From positions 1-33,211 of IMG/VR virus record IMGVR_UViG_3300043783_000031: a DNA stretch of 33,211 bases; one strand, given 5' to 3'. Within the stretch, counting starts at the first letter, position 1. Each line of letters opens with the position of its first letter. This DNA comes from a virus. Positions 6,301-13,509 of the stretch are shown here, piece by piece. Under the pieces are notes generated by a model. That model ran no database searches. It was given only the letters and a program-made list of their open reading frames with translations, and had not been told where the DNA came from. The position numbers were made by a program, and so were the translations under genes.

Positions 6301-6995
6301 TCAATATCCTCTTCTGGGATCAAGTCATCCGCGTCGGGCGGCAGTTCGTCGAGGAACATGCGAACCCCGTGATACCGCACAAGACGTACGCCAAGGACAC
6401 GACTCTGTTCGGCGCGAAGCGCGTAGATGACGGGAAAATAACGGCGCACTCGCGCCCAGTACTTGGCGGACGTAGCCTTGACGCAACCGATGCAGTTATT
6501 GTTGTTGAAGCCGAGCGAGTACATGACTGGCAGAGAGATTCCCGCGTTCTCCACCATCGTATAGCAGTCAGCTTTAGTAAAGCCCCACTCTTTCAGCACC
6601 CAGCGCAGGCTCAGTTCCGGGTTGTTTTTCTCGAACGTCGCGATACGCTTTTGCTCGTCGAAGGTCAGCCCGAAGACGTGTAGGTCGTCTGGGCGTTGAT
6701 AGGCAAAGCGCGGCATCTTCTTCATTTCTACTGTACAACGTGCGCCCTTGATTCCCGCCATGTAGCGCGTTTGCTCGAATACATCGCTGATTGTCGCGTA
6801 CTTGGCCGAGCGGATAATCTCAATAGGCCGGTCTATCCACTTCTCAACGTCGCGCAGGAACCGCAAGTTGTCCGGGTGTTCCTCTGCCAGCGTGTCGCAA
6901 TAGACGACATGCACGTCTTTGCAATGCTCGACAGCGATAGCAGCAGCGCACGCCGAAGCTGCGCCACACGAGAACCATACGACAGTGCGGCTCAT
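6273..6995 (-). CDS. PAPS reductase-like (PP-loop) protein
   Basis: A 240-residue protein of the phosphoadenosine phosphosulfate reductase/PP-loop superfamily. The N-terminal SRTVVWFSCGAASACAAAIA carries the nucleotide-binding PP-loop (residues 7-15). VYCDTLAEEHPDNLRF follows, and KGARCTVEMKKMP plus CIGCVKATSAKYW give conserved cysteines, including a CxxC. Such genes are common in phages, where sulfate assimilation is not shown; roles in thio-modification or adenylyl chemistry on nucleic acid are possible. The start at 6995 is preferred because it overlaps the upstream mini-gene (ATGA). A TTG start 33 bases upstream is the alternative. Confidence 0.82.
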   Translation of the reverse strand: MSRTVVWFSCGAASACAAAIAVEHCKDVHVVYCDTLAEEHPDNLRFLRDVEKWIDRPIEIIRSAKYATISDVFEQTRYMAGIKGARCTVEMKKMPRFAYQRPDDLHVFGLTFDEQKRIATFEKNNPELSLRWVLKEWGFTKADCYTMVENAGISLPVMYSLGFNNNNCIGCVKATSAKYWARVRRYFPVIYALRAEQSRVLGVRLVRYHGVRMFLDELPPDADDLIPEEDIECGVLCTTT

Positions 6996-7090
6996 GTGAC
7001 GGTCCAGCCAGACATAAACAAGGCCCAAAACATTAACAGCGTCGCCACGGCGGTTCCGGCAAACAGACCGATAATGACGTTACGACTCAT
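6992..7090 (-). CDS. 32-residue single-span membrane protein
   Basis: A tiny frame with a GAGAGG site 6 bases before its ATG. It encodes MSRNVIIGLFAGTAVATLLM then FWALFMSGWTVT, essentially one membrane helix. It overlaps the gene before it by 11 bases and the PAPS-reductase-like gene by ATGA, and is thus embedded in a coupled series. Such micro-proteins are often missed. It might alter the host membrane or a host membrane enzyme. Function unknown. Confidence 0.6.
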   Translation of the reverse strand: MSRNVIIGLFAGTAVATLLMFWALFMSGWTVT

Positions 7091-7355
7091 GCTTTACCTC
7101 TCCGCTGTCCGTGAAGCCGGGAGCGAGTTTCTTCACTGCCCACTCCGGATAGGACGCCGCACGCAAACTGCCATTGCGACCGTCAGGGCCGCGCCAAGAC
7201 AGCGAGGTCAGTTCAAGAGAACCAGCCTCGCTTAACTCCGCACTGACTGAGAAATGCCACGTCTGACCCTTACGGTCGGCCAAGAGCGGCAGAACTCCCT
7301 TAGCCAACGTCAGCGCCACGGCTTCGGGATGCTCAATCGGGCTGTACTCATCCAT
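7080..7355 (-). CDS. Small hypothetical early protein
   Basis: A strong GGAGGAG site selects the ATG at 7355 over an open frame 49 codons longer. The 91-residue product starts MDEYSPIEHPEAVALTLAKG and contains TWHFSVSAELSEAGSLELTS, a likely beta-rich segment with a WRGPDG turn. It is acidic at the N-terminus. It overlaps the preceding gene by 8 bases and the next by 11. No family recognised; it belongs to the run of small accessory genes. Confidence 0.68.
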   Translation of the reverse strand: MDEYSPIEHPEAVALTLAKGVLPLLADRKGQTWHFSVSAELSEAGSLELTSLSWRGPDGRNGSLRAASYPEWAVKKLAPGFTDSGEVKHES

Positions 7356-7560
7356 GTTCTCCTCCTCCATCGTCAGCGTTCGCTCGTGGTTTAGAGGCGC
7401 GTCGTTTTGGAAATCGCCCGACATGCCGCTTGCCTCGCCAAAATATTGCCCAATTAAACAGCGCGCCTTGTTCAAAAAATCCGAATACAACAACGTAGCC
7501 ACGGTTGATGTAGATCTCGAACGTACGTTCGTCTCGGCTCCAATGAAAATCGAGGTTCAT
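7348..7560 (-). CDS. Small basic, aromatic-rich protein
   Basis: A 70-residue protein with an AGAGG site before the ATG and an ATGA overlap upstream. The first 40 residues are aromatic (MNLDFHWSRDERTFEIYINR, then GYVVVFGFFEQGALFNWAIFW) and could form a small beta sheet. The C-terminal part is Arg/Lys-rich (RGKRHVGRFPKRRASKPRAN). It could bind nucleic acid through the tail. Function unknown. Confidence 0.62.
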   Translation of the reverse strand: MNLDFHWSRDERTFEIYINRGYVVVFGFFEQGALFNWAIFWRGKRHVGRFPKRRASKPRANADDGGGEHG

Positions 7561-7961
7561 TTCGCCTCTGGATTGGCCTCGAAGCCCTGCGTCACAGTGC
7601 CATCCGGTTCGATTGTCACATCTGGTTCCGGCCCATTGAGAATCTTCTCCAATTCTTCGATGGTCGGCTTCGTCGCGCGGCGCACAATCAAGCGATAACC
7701 CTCCTCAAACGCGCGTGCAGGCGAGTACGAGATATAGCCGTCGTCATAGACCACGTAGTAGCCGCCAGCTTGCGGGGAGTGTTTGCCGATGTACTCCAGG
7801 CTCACCTCGAAGGGCGCGTAACGGCGATCCTCCGGGACAATGGAGTGAGTGACCGTGGCGTTACCGGACGGCACTCGCGTGATCTCCTTGATCTTGAGCG
7901 CCCAAACCTCTTTGTGGCACCGATAGCGCGGCATCTCGGCGCTTGCTCCAGCAATTGTCAT
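7557..7961 (-). CDS. Hypothetical protein with DUF-like YDDGYISYSP motif
   Basis: A 134-residue protein starting MTIAGASAEMPRYRCHKEVW at the ATG in overlap with the previous gene's stop (ATGA). It contains VWALKIKEI and YYVVYDDGYISYSPARAFEE near residues 75-95. Phage proteins with M-x-RY-x-CHK-x-VWALKI and a YDDGY-S-SP-AFE-GY signature are, as I recall, common and generally uncharacterised small proteins of early regions. The tail is acidic. No catalytic motif is evident. Confidence 0.75.
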   Translation of the reverse strand: MTIAGASAEMPRYRCHKEVWALKIKEITRVPSGNATVTHSIVPEDRRYAPFEVSLEYIGKHSPQAGGYYVVYDDGYISYSPARAFEEGYRLIVRRATKPTIEELEKILNGPEPDVTIEPDGTVTQGFEANPEAK

Positions 7962-8392
7962 GTCTGTTCTCCTGTGGATGTAGATTGTGGCGACTCGTCT
8001 AAATTGTAAGCGAGCGTCGGCATGCCTTTCTCTGTGAGCGTCGCTACCAGCGCCCGCGTGACCTGTTCCAGTTGCTGTTTGAGCATATCGCCAAGTGCCC
8101 AATCACTGAGGCGTGCAAGCGCCAATCGGTCAACGTAATACGCAACGTGGAGGCCGCTGTGCGCCTGCCCAATGACGTGGTACCCGTATCCATCGTCTCG
8201 GCAGTAGGTCCGCACAGCGACGTTTAGCTGCTGCGTACACGAGCGCATCTTCATAACCTGCGGCTCGCTGGCGGCAGAGAAAATATTCTCAGGGCCGGCG
8301 TGCTCTTTGAGGTATCGATTCTCTGCCTTCAGCCGCGCGTTCTCTTGGAACAGCACGAACTCGGTGGCCGTCATCCCTAGCACGTCACTCAT
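7958..8392 (-). CDS. Hypothetical early protein with coiled-coil N-terminus
   Basis: A 144-residue protein; the AGGAGTACCGC site before the ATG at 8392 picks this start. Residues 9-35 form an amphipathic helix (FVLFQENARLKAENRYLKEH), a probable coiled coil. The rest includes VRTYCRDDGYGYHVIGQAHS and a helical segment rich in Leu and Gln. It overlaps the preceding gene by 8 bases and the next by ATGA. No family is recognised. It may self-associate. Confidence 0.68.
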   Translation of the reverse strand: MSDVLGMTATEFVLFQENARLKAENRYLKEHAGPENIFSAASEPQVMKMRSCTQQLNVAVRTYCRDDGYGYHVIGQAHSGLHVAYYVDRLALARLSDWALGDMLKQQLEQVTRALVATLTEKGMPTLAYNLDESPQSTSTGEQT

Positions 8393-8579
8393 GCGGTACT
8401 CCTGAAGTATGTTGTGACGCACGCCAGGCGCGCAGCTCGTCGGCGTCGGCAAAGTTCTTGTCTCCGCGTCCGTAATCGCTAACGAACAGTTTGGGCACGC
8501 CTAGATCGTCCTGATGCAGGATAAGGTACCGCAGCTCATCGCCGGTCACTTCTGAAAATCGCTGCTTCGCTTCACTCAT
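8385..8579 (-). CDS. Small acidic hypothetical protein
   Basis: A 64-residue protein beginning MSEAKQRFSEVTGDELRYLI with LHQDDLGVPKLFVSDYGRGD in the middle. It overlaps both neighbours by 8 bases, the commonest spacing in this part of the operon. It is mixed alpha/beta with no cysteine or membrane segment. Function unknown. Confidence 0.65.
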   Translation of the reverse strand: MSEAKQRFSEVTGDELRYLILHQDDLGVPKLFVSDYGRGDKNFADADELRAWRASQHTSGVPHE

Positions 8580-8772
8580 TGGCTACTCCGTCACTCTCCG
8601 ATGGCACAACCACTTTCAGAAAAGCTAGCAGCATTCTGGCCTCATCGAGATCAAGAACGATCTGCTGTTCGCTCTCACCGTCAAAGATCTGGATGGTTTC
8701 CAAATTCACCAACACCTCGATGGTTCCAAGATCCATACCGCTCGGCGCCGCGTTAAAATGAATGGCGTTCAC
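8572..8772 (-). CDS. Small acidic hypothetical protein (GTG start)
   Basis: A 66-residue protein starting with GTG behind a strong GGGAGG site. The product is acidic and beta/alpha mixed, with LGTIEVLVNLETIQIFDGES and VLDLDEARMLLAFLKVVVPS. It overlaps the next gene by 8 bases and is separated from the preceding one by 15 bases. Its acidity and small size recall DNA-mimic or inhibitor proteins, but nothing specific supports that. Function unknown. Confidence 0.65.
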   Translation of the reverse strand: MNAIHFNAAPSGMDLGTIEVLVNLETIQIFDGESEQQIVLDLDEARMLLAFLKVVVPSESDGVANE

Positions 8773-8787
8773 TTGACACCTCCCCGG

Positions 8788-9291
8788 TCAGCCTGTGGCG
8801 CGTGATCGCAGTTGTTCTGCGAGTCGCGTGACTTCGGCTTTCACGTAGGGAATCGTTTTGTAGGTCTCTTCCCAACCGACTCCATAGCGCGTTGAGCCCA
8901 GCGCCGATTTGCTATAGCGCGCCTCCATGGCCGGCGACAGGTCTCCGGAGTGCGAGCAGTCGAATCCCAGCCACCACACGTGATCGGGCTCTCCCGGCGC
9001 CGGTCGGTGGCAAATGTGGCTTGATTCGTCGTCGGTCTCCGTGCAGAAGGCCGCGAACGTCAGGCCGCCATGCACCTCGACTTCCACGTCGTTGTAGCCT
9101 TTCGCGAAGTCGGGATGCCCCTCGGCAACCCCCACGTAACCGCACAGCGCGCCTGTGACGCGCGTATTGCGCACGATGAGGCAAGGTAGTCCGGTGGCTT
9201 CGTCCTGCCACTGGATCTTATCAGGCTCGGTCTGCCACGGCCCTTCGCCCCACTCAGACTTATCGGCCGTTCGGTATTCTCTAGTTTCCAT
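8788..9291 (-). CDS. Conserved phage/bacterial hypothetical (LCGYVGV...VHGGLT)
   Basis: A 167-residue protein with a GGAGAACAGG site before the ATG at 9291. It carries GLPCLIVRNTRVTGALCGYVGV, GYNDVEVEVHGGLTFAAFC, ICHRPAPGEPDHVWWLGFDC and YVKAEVTRLAEQL. From memory, this set of blocks is typical of a family found in many phages, plasmids and bacteria and still without an assigned role. The His, Asp and Cys residues (HGGLT, CH, FDCSHSGD) could form a metal site. It sits in the accessory early run. It could act in host takeover; that is speculation. Confidence 0.78.
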   Translation of the reverse strand: METREYRTADKSEWGEGPWQTEPDKIQWQDEATGLPCLIVRNTRVTGALCGYVGVAEGHPDFAKGYNDVEVEVHGGLTFAAFCTETDDESSHICHRPAPGEPDHVWWLGFDCSHSGDLSPAMEARYSKSALGSTRYGVGWEETYKTIPYVKAEVTRLAEQLRSRATG

Positions 9292-9532
9292 CCTGTTCTC
9301 CTTTGGTTTTCGATGCGAAGGCCTCTTGCGCAAGTCTCAGTTCATTCTTCGCTCGCATAAACTTGGCCTCATTGACAGCAATGCGCATACCGAAAGCGAT
9401 TCGTTGATCGACCGACATACCGGCAATGTTCGTGTAGTCGAGTGCATCCCGCTCAAGGCGCAACTGCGTCACGGCGACTGATAACGTTTCGATGTGCGCG
9501 ATATCTTCAAAATCTGGTGGTAGGTCATTCAT
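9281..9532 (-). CDS. Small helical protein
   Basis: An 83-residue, almost entirely helical, charged protein with MNDLPPDFEDIAHIETLSVA at the N-terminus and VNEAKFMRAKNELRLAQEAF near the C-terminus, the latter compatible with a coiled coil. It overlaps the genes on both sides by 8-11 bases. No DNA-binding or enzymatic motif is visible. Function unknown. Confidence 0.65.
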   Translation of the reverse strand: MNDLPPDFEDIAHIETLSVAVTQLRLERDALDYTNIAGMSVDQRIAFGMRIAVNEAKFMRAKNELRLAQEAFASKTKGEQDGN

Positions 9533-9842
9533 CTTTCGTTTCCGCAGTTAAGCGCGCCAGCCTGTCGTATGCCTCAAGGGCCGGCGCACCCAAAACCTTT
9601 GCAGCGTTGCGCATCGGCGTGGTGTTGTGCGGATCGCCGAGATGGTTCAGGTAGACGTATTCGGCGGTTCCTGAGTACAGGTCTTGCAGCGCCGACTCCA
9701 GCTCGCGGATGCGGGCCGTGGCAGAATCGTAGTCCCGAGCCAAGACGACACTGGTAAAAGTCTCACCAGTATCTGGATTGTCTGGACAACCCTCGCCACG
9801 GAGTTCAGCGTCCGAACCGACGACGTAATATCGATTAACCAT
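9525..9842 (-). CDS. Hypothetical early protein
   Basis: A 105-residue protein. The ATG at 9842 is preferred over one two codons upstream because the AAGG site has correct spacing for it. It begins MVNRYYVVGSDAELRGEGCP, has a short beta-rich N-terminus, then a helical segment ATARIRELESALQDLYSG and YDRLARLTAETKDE at the end. It overlaps the previous gene by 8 bases. Function unknown. Confidence 0.65.
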   Translation of the reverse strand: MVNRYYVVGSDAELRGEGCPDNPDTGETFTSVVLARDYDSATARIRELESALQDLYSGTAEYVYLNHLGDPHNTTPMRNAAKVLGAPALEAYDRLARLTAETKDE

Positions 9843-10023
9843 GGTCATCCTTCGAGGCGTTTTGCGCCTGTGTCGAAACCCAATCCCACCCGAGCAATCG
9901 CCTTACCCACCAGCGTTGAAACTTCGACGGCTCGCGATAAATGCAGAATTGCACGCCGCCCAAATCGTAACAGCCGATAGGATCGGGTTGCTTACGAAAT
10001 GTATACACCAGATTTTCAGTCAT
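9835..10023 (-). CDS. Small basic hypothetical protein
   Basis: A 62-residue protein, MTENLVYTFRKQPDPIGCYD then LGGVQFCIYREPSKFQRWWV, with a Trp/Arg-rich stretch RWWVRRLLGWDW. The AAGG site upstream is suitably spaced. It overlaps both the zinc-ribbon gene before it and the next gene by 8 bases. The amphipathic Trp/Arg segment could associate with membranes. Function unknown. Confidence 0.65.
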   Translation of the reverse strand: MTENLVYTFRKQPDPIGCYDLGGVQFCIYREPSKFQRWWVRRLLGWDWVSTQAQNASKDDHG

Positions 10024-10156
10024 GTTGAGATGCCTTTGCAGCAGTAGCCAAAATGCTACGTGTGATATCGATCCAGATCCGACAAGTGCGGCAATATTTC
10101 AGGTAGCAGCCGCGCCAGCCGCAGAAAGTGCAAACGTGGTATCTTCGCTTATTCAC
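10016..10156 (-). CDS. 46-residue zinc-ribbon protein
   Basis: A very short frame with a GTG start encoding NKRRYHVCTFCGWRGCYLK then YCRTCRIW: two Cys knuckles (C9-x2-C12 and C22-x2-C25) spaced as in a zinc ribbon, followed by a helix. The end overlaps the next gene's start by 8 bases, exactly as for the neighbouring genes, which supports its being real. No strong ribosome binding site is seen. It could bind nucleic acid or a host protein. Confidence 0.55.
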   Translation of the reverse strand: MNKRRYHVCTFCGWRGCYLKYCRTCRIWIDITRSILATAAKASQHD

Positions 10157-10176
10157 AGGATTTTCCCGCAGTGGAG

Positions 10177-10473
10177 CTACCCGTAAACGCCTTGATCGAA
10201 GTCGGCATAAAATTTATCCACCTGTGCAACTGTCCACAATACTAGCACAACGTAGCCCAAGCTACGCAAGTCTTTATGGTATTCGTCCTGCCAGGGCTCC
10301 AGGCGCCCGCCCGTAGCCTTGGTTTCGACATAAATCGTCTTAGGCCCCTGGAAGCGCAATGTACGATCAGGATGCCCCCGCCGGCCGGCATCTATCAGCT
10401 TGGTGCACATGCCCTGGCGAGCGATAGCGCCCTCACGTAAATGGTTCTCGACCTTGGCTTCAGGCTTGCCCAT
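10177..10473 (-). CDS. VRR-NUC domain nuclease
   Basis: A 98-residue stand-alone VRR-NUC protein of the PD-(D/E)XK nuclease superfamily. Glu near residue 9 (KVENHLREGA), the GHPDRTLRF block with the first catalytic Asp (about residue 36), VETKATGG with Glu and Lys (about 49-53) and the Gln of EPWQDEYH complete the expected core. Phage VRR-NUC proteins cut branched DNA and are regularly found beside the SNF2 helicase, family A polymerase and DUF2800 genes, as here. Its ATG overlaps the end of the upstream gene by 14 bases. It probably resolves replication or recombination intermediates. Confidence 0.9.
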   Translation of the reverse strand: MGKPEAKVENHLREGAIARQGMCTKLIDAGRRGHPDRTLRFQGPKTIYVETKATGGRLEPWQDEYHKDLRSLGYVVLVLWTVAQVDKFYADFDQGVYG

Positions 10474-10630
10474 CTTGGGCCTCGTAAGCCGCCAGCGCTA
10501 CGCAGCGGCTGCACTGTTTGGCAACTTCAGGCAACGCCCTAAAATGCCACTTGGCGCCACCCACCATTTGGCATCGGCAAGGCATCGCCTTAAGGGCAGT
10601 ATAGAGCTGCGTTTCTAACTCACTTGGCAT
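10460..10630 (-). CDS. 56-residue Cys-rich protein
   Basis: A short frame between the polymerase and the VRR-NUC gene, overlapping each by 11-14 bases. It encodes MPSELETQLYTALKAMPCRC, then a segment with KWHFRALPEVAKQCSRCVAL. The CRC and CSRC cysteine pairs could bind zinc. It is helical at both ends. Its position between two DNA-processing enzymes suggests a replication accessory role, but nothing more is shown. Confidence 0.6.
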   Translation of the reverse strand: MPSELETQLYTALKAMPCRCQMVGGAKWHFRALPEVAKQCSRCVALAAYEAQDGQA

Positions 10631-12728
10631 AGCGGTAACTGACCTTTCCTTTTGCAGTTAAAGGCAGCCCATCGGCCCAAAGGCTAGATTCAACCAGCAA
10701 GCGGCTGAGTTCCTGATCGTTGTAGCAGTCTTCATCAGGGGGCTCCGTGATGGCTTCGTCATGCACCGAGAGAACCGGATTGTAGCCCGCGTCATCGGCC
10801 GCCAGCAATCCATCCATGAGGATATCCGCGCAGCCGCCTTGGCAGACATTCTCCGCGTCCTTTCCTGAATAGGTGGCAATGCGGCCCCATTGTTTAGTGT
10901 AGGGGTCTACTCCGATAAAGGAACGCTTTGAAAAATACCCATCGGTTTTGATTCGGGGTGCGGGGTAGTTGAGGTAGTGTCCGCTCGGGAGTTTGATTCG
11001 GAGCCAATTGCCAACTCTATCCACGGAAATTCGCTCACCGGCTCGGAATTTTTTACCAGGCGATCGGATCGCATCCTTAACTGCGTTGTCAAGCGCTTCC
11101 CAGAAAGCAACGATCTGGGGGTGAGCTGCGCGCCACATGAGTACCAGGGATTGGCAAACGACCCAGATTCGCTCGGTGAGCCCATAAGTACGCCGTTGCT
11201 TGATCGCCTTGAGCCACAGCCGTTGAGCCTCGCGCTTAACGTCGAGCGGGATTGTGGACCAGGCGCTAACTGCAAGGTCTTCGAGACGCAGGCCATATGT
11301 TTCTGCCATCGAGCAGAAGGCACCGACTCCACCATAGTATTGGAGTGCGAGTTCCATGACTTTGCCGACTTGCCGGCGCCAGTCGCCTTCGTCCGCGATG
11401 TCGTTGGGATCAATTCCAAAGGGTCTTGCATAGGCTACCTTGTAGAGATCCGGGCCTTCTTTCCGATCGTACGCTTCGTAGGCGGCAATTTTCCAGTCTT
11501 CACCTGCGATCCAGGCCATGAATCGGCCTTCGATGTTTGCCAAATCCGCCGACACCAGCCGCCGTTTGTGTCCCGCAATAATGAGTCCACGTAGCGCGCT
11601 CGATGCAAGTCCCAATATGTCGTCAGGAGCGTATGTATCGATTGTGCCTTCTTGGAAGCGTTTAATCGCATGTGCTATGTCCCATGGTTCGTGCTTAGGG
11701 CGAGGTAAATTTTGTGGCTGCAAAGTACGACCAGCCCAACGGCCAGTACGCATAGCACCGCAAAACACCAGTAGATTAAAAAGACGGCCTCCAACATTTT
11801 GATTAAGCACACGCTGGTACTTAGCCGTACTAGCTTTGGAAGCCTTCTGGCGAATGCGTAAAAGCTCTTTGATATGGTCGGGGAGCGATTCATCTTCTAG
11901 CCTCCGCTCTACGGTATCCGCCGTTAGATCTGGTAAGTCAACACCAAAGTCCGCCATGTAGGCCAAGAGCCGTTGCACTTGGGTAGTCGATTCCACGGAG
12001 ATGTCATCGCCCTCCAAACCATCGGCCTGGATCTTCGATAACTTGGCCGTACGCGCTTTGAGTTTATTCTTAGCGCGTGTGGTGGCTCCTACCGCGCCTT
12101 CCGCGAGCTTAATATCCATGGCGACGCCACGATGGTTCATGCGGTAATCCAAGCGCCAGATAGCCCACATGCGCGGTGTCGCGTTCCACTTCGGGATCTT
12201 GCGCCAAATGTAGCGCATCGCTTCGACATCCCGGCCACCGTAGCGTAGGAACTGCGCCCACTCTTTGGGGTGCGTCTCCGGGGTGTTGTAATTTCCGGCC
12301 TTGTTGGGTTTCCAGAAAACCTCGCCAATATCCTTACCCTTGAGCTTGGCGAATTGTTCGGGCACTTTGAAAATAGTGCAGAGTTTATCCAAGCCCCCAG
12401 GGAGCCCGTGCATTCGTGCGAGCGCGGCGGTGCAGCGCCATTTCGATTCTGGGATGTCGAGTGTCTTAGTTGCGTCAAGCATCGTCCGGTCAAATTCTGC
12501 TTGATGCGCGTACACTTCATCCGCGCGCTTGATTTGCTCTTGGAGTTTGAACAAGTGAAACTTGCGCTGAGCTGCGCTTTTCTTGGAAAGCATATCGATA
12601 ATGACAACTGGCCCGTTGTCGATCGCGTATTGCACCATCGTCATTTCGACGGCAGTCGCGTACTTGACGTTGCCGAGTCGAATCGGAATCCGCGATCTTG
12701 TCTCGCAGTCCAAAAACAATTTACGCAA
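10620..12728 (-). CDS. Family A DNA polymerase with 3'-5' exonuclease
   Basis: A 702-residue replicative polymerase. The exonuclease domain has FLDCET (Exo I, Asp7/Glu9), YAHQAEFDRTML (Exo II, Asp80) and YGGRDVEAM (Exo III). The polymerase domain has RTGRWAGR (327-334), motif A SADLANIEGR (393-402), motif B RQVGKVMELALQYYGG (452-467) and motif C SVHDE (654-658). All catalytic carboxylates are present, so it should be active with proofreading. There is no 5'-3' exonuclease domain. The frame starts with TTG, overlapping the upstream gene by 8 bases like other genes here. It works with the primase-helicase and single-strand-binding protein encoded upstream. Confidence 0.95.
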   Translation of the reverse strand: MRKLFLDCETRSRIPIRLGNVKYATAVEMTMVQYAIDNGPVVIIDMLSKKSAAQRKFHLFKLQEQIKRADEVYAHQAEFDRTMLDATKTLDIPESKWRCTAALARMHGLPGGLDKLCTIFKVPEQFAKLKGKDIGEVFWKPNKAGNYNTPETHPKEWAQFLRYGGRDVEAMRYIWRKIPKWNATPRMWAIWRLDYRMNHRGVAMDIKLAEGAVGATTRAKNKLKARTAKLSKIQADGLEGDDISVESTTQVQRLLAYMADFGVDLPDLTADTVERRLEDESLPDHIKELLRIRQKASKASTAKYQRVLNQNVGGRLFNLLVFCGAMRTGRWAGRTLQPQNLPRPKHEPWDIAHAIKRFQEGTIDTYAPDDILGLASSALRGLIIAGHKRRLVSADLANIEGRFMAWIAGEDWKIAAYEAYDRKEGPDLYKVAYARPFGIDPNDIADEGDWRRQVGKVMELALQYYGGVGAFCSMAETYGLRLEDLAVSAWSTIPLDVKREAQRLWLKAIKQRRTYGLTERIWVVCQSLVLMWRAAHPQIVAFWEALDNAVKDAIRSPGKKFRAGERISVDRVGNWLRIKLPSGHYLNYPAPRIKTDGYFSKRSFIGVDPYTKQWGRIATYSGKDAENVCQGGCADILMDGLLAADDAGYNPVLSVHDEAITEPPDEDCYNDQELSRLLVESSLWADGLPLTAKGKVSYRYAK

Positions 12729-12993
12729 GGGTCTTCGGCTTCAGCACGGTGATGCCGCGATAGGTAATATCAACACAATCGTCAAGGTTAATGGCGGCAA
12801 TACCCGGATATTTAGCTTGCTCCGCTACGTCTTTCACCAGTGATTGCCATTCGTCTTCGCTAGCCATATAGGCAACACGAGTTGTTGGTAGTTGATTGAT
12901 CTCCAGCGCTCGCGCTATGAGGTGCAGGCGCCAAGACAGTTTTGAGTGTACGTCTAACATCGGCGCAACAGCTCGATTCGTACGCGCGGCCAT
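12721..12993 (-). CDS. Small hypothetical protein before DNA polymerase
   Basis: The longest form has 90 residues (MAARTNRAVAPMLDVHSKLS...). An internal Met (MLDVHSKLSWRLHLIARALE, start near 12960) would overlap the stop of the 41-residue gene by 7 bases, which fits the local pattern better. It has a helical first half, then YPGIAAINLDDCVDITYRGI and ends KPKTLA. No motif is recognised. It overlaps the polymerase start by 8 bases. Confidence 0.62.
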   Translation of the reverse strand: MAARTNRAVAPMLDVHSKLSWRLHLIARALEINQLPTTRVAYMASEDEWQSLVKDVAEQAKYPGIAAINLDDCVDITYRGITVLKPKTLA

Positions 12994-13079
12994 ACTCTAG
13001 CGGCGCGGGCCGCTGCCAGAATACTTACAGCTTGAAAGAGAAAGGTAATGCTGCCGGCGGTGACGCGATAGGTTTTCAC
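12954..13079 (-). CDS. 41-residue putative protein
   Basis: A GTG-started frame overlapping the upstream stop as GTGA. It encodes MKTYRVTAGSITFLFQAVSI followed by LAAARAARVWPRVRIELLRRC, a plausible beta-helix fold with a basic tail. It overlaps the long form of the next gene by 40 bases, so only one of the two starts may be used. Support comes from coupling and composition alone. Confidence 0.4.
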   Translation of the reverse strand: MKTYRVTAGSITFLFQAVSILAAARAARVWPRVRIELLRRC

Positions 13080-13336
13080 GATAGCAACTGAATCAAGTTC
13101 TCATGACCTGGGCCGTTCTCTTTCGCTTGCTCTACCAGCCGCTCGGCTATTTTGAAAATGGCGAACGCCGCGCCCAACGCAACCGCCGCATTCTTGGGAT
13201 GGTCGCGTTGTAGCGATGTGAACGCATTCTCGATTTGCACAGCGGATTTCTTGGCGCTGTTGCGATGCGGCGCGGGAATGCCGCGAATCAGTTCTTCGAG
13301 AATCGCAACATTCTCTGAAAGGCTATCGGTAAACAT
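13076..13336 (-). CDS. Small helical protein
   Basis: An 86-residue protein with a GGAG site 5 bases before its ATG. It starts MFTDSLSENVAILEELIRGI and is nearly all helical, with AAVALGAAFAIFKIAERLVE in the C-terminal half. It is the first gene after the structured noncoding stretch 13337-13520. Function unknown; it may be an assembly partner for neighbouring replication proteins. Confidence 0.68.
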   Translation of the reverse strand: MFTDSLSENVAILEELIRGIPAPHRNSAKKSAVQIENAFTSLQRDHPKNAAVALGAAFAIFKIAERLVEQAKENGPGHENLIQLLS

Positions 13337-13437
13337 ACGAACTCCAATGGCGGAGAGCTGGGTGGCTTTTCATCCCTACCCCAGATGTTATGCTTTGGAG
13401 TCAAAGTCCGCAGCCTCTCCATAAATCTAGCCCATCT

Positions 13438-13509
13438 CCCGCGCGTCAGTGGTGCCCCTTCAGCTAACCTCCCCTTGCGGGGCCGTACTCCAAAGGACTG
13501 ACGCGCGGG
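13438..13509 (-). ncRNA. Strongly paired noncoding element with GNRA hairpin
   Basis: The 184 bases between 13337 and 13520 hold no convincing gene. Within them, CCCGCGCGTCAGT (13438-13450) and ACTGACGCGCGGG (13497-13509) are a perfect 13-bp inverted repeat enclosing 46 bases. On the minus-strand transcript the interior contains CCCC-GCAA-GGGG (13471-13482), a stem capped by a GNRA-type tetraloop. A further 9-base inverted pair, CTTTGGAGT (13393-13401) and ACTCCAAAG (13487-13495), offers an alternative fold. There is no T-run after the stem, so a simple terminator is unlikely. It could be a regulatory RNA, a processing site, or a DNA cruciform for replication. Confidence 0.55.

Noticed and set aside
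10977-11594. Plus-strand frame of 205 codons within the polymerase gene
   Set aside because: It is antisense to the well-supported polymerase domain and shows no motif of its own.
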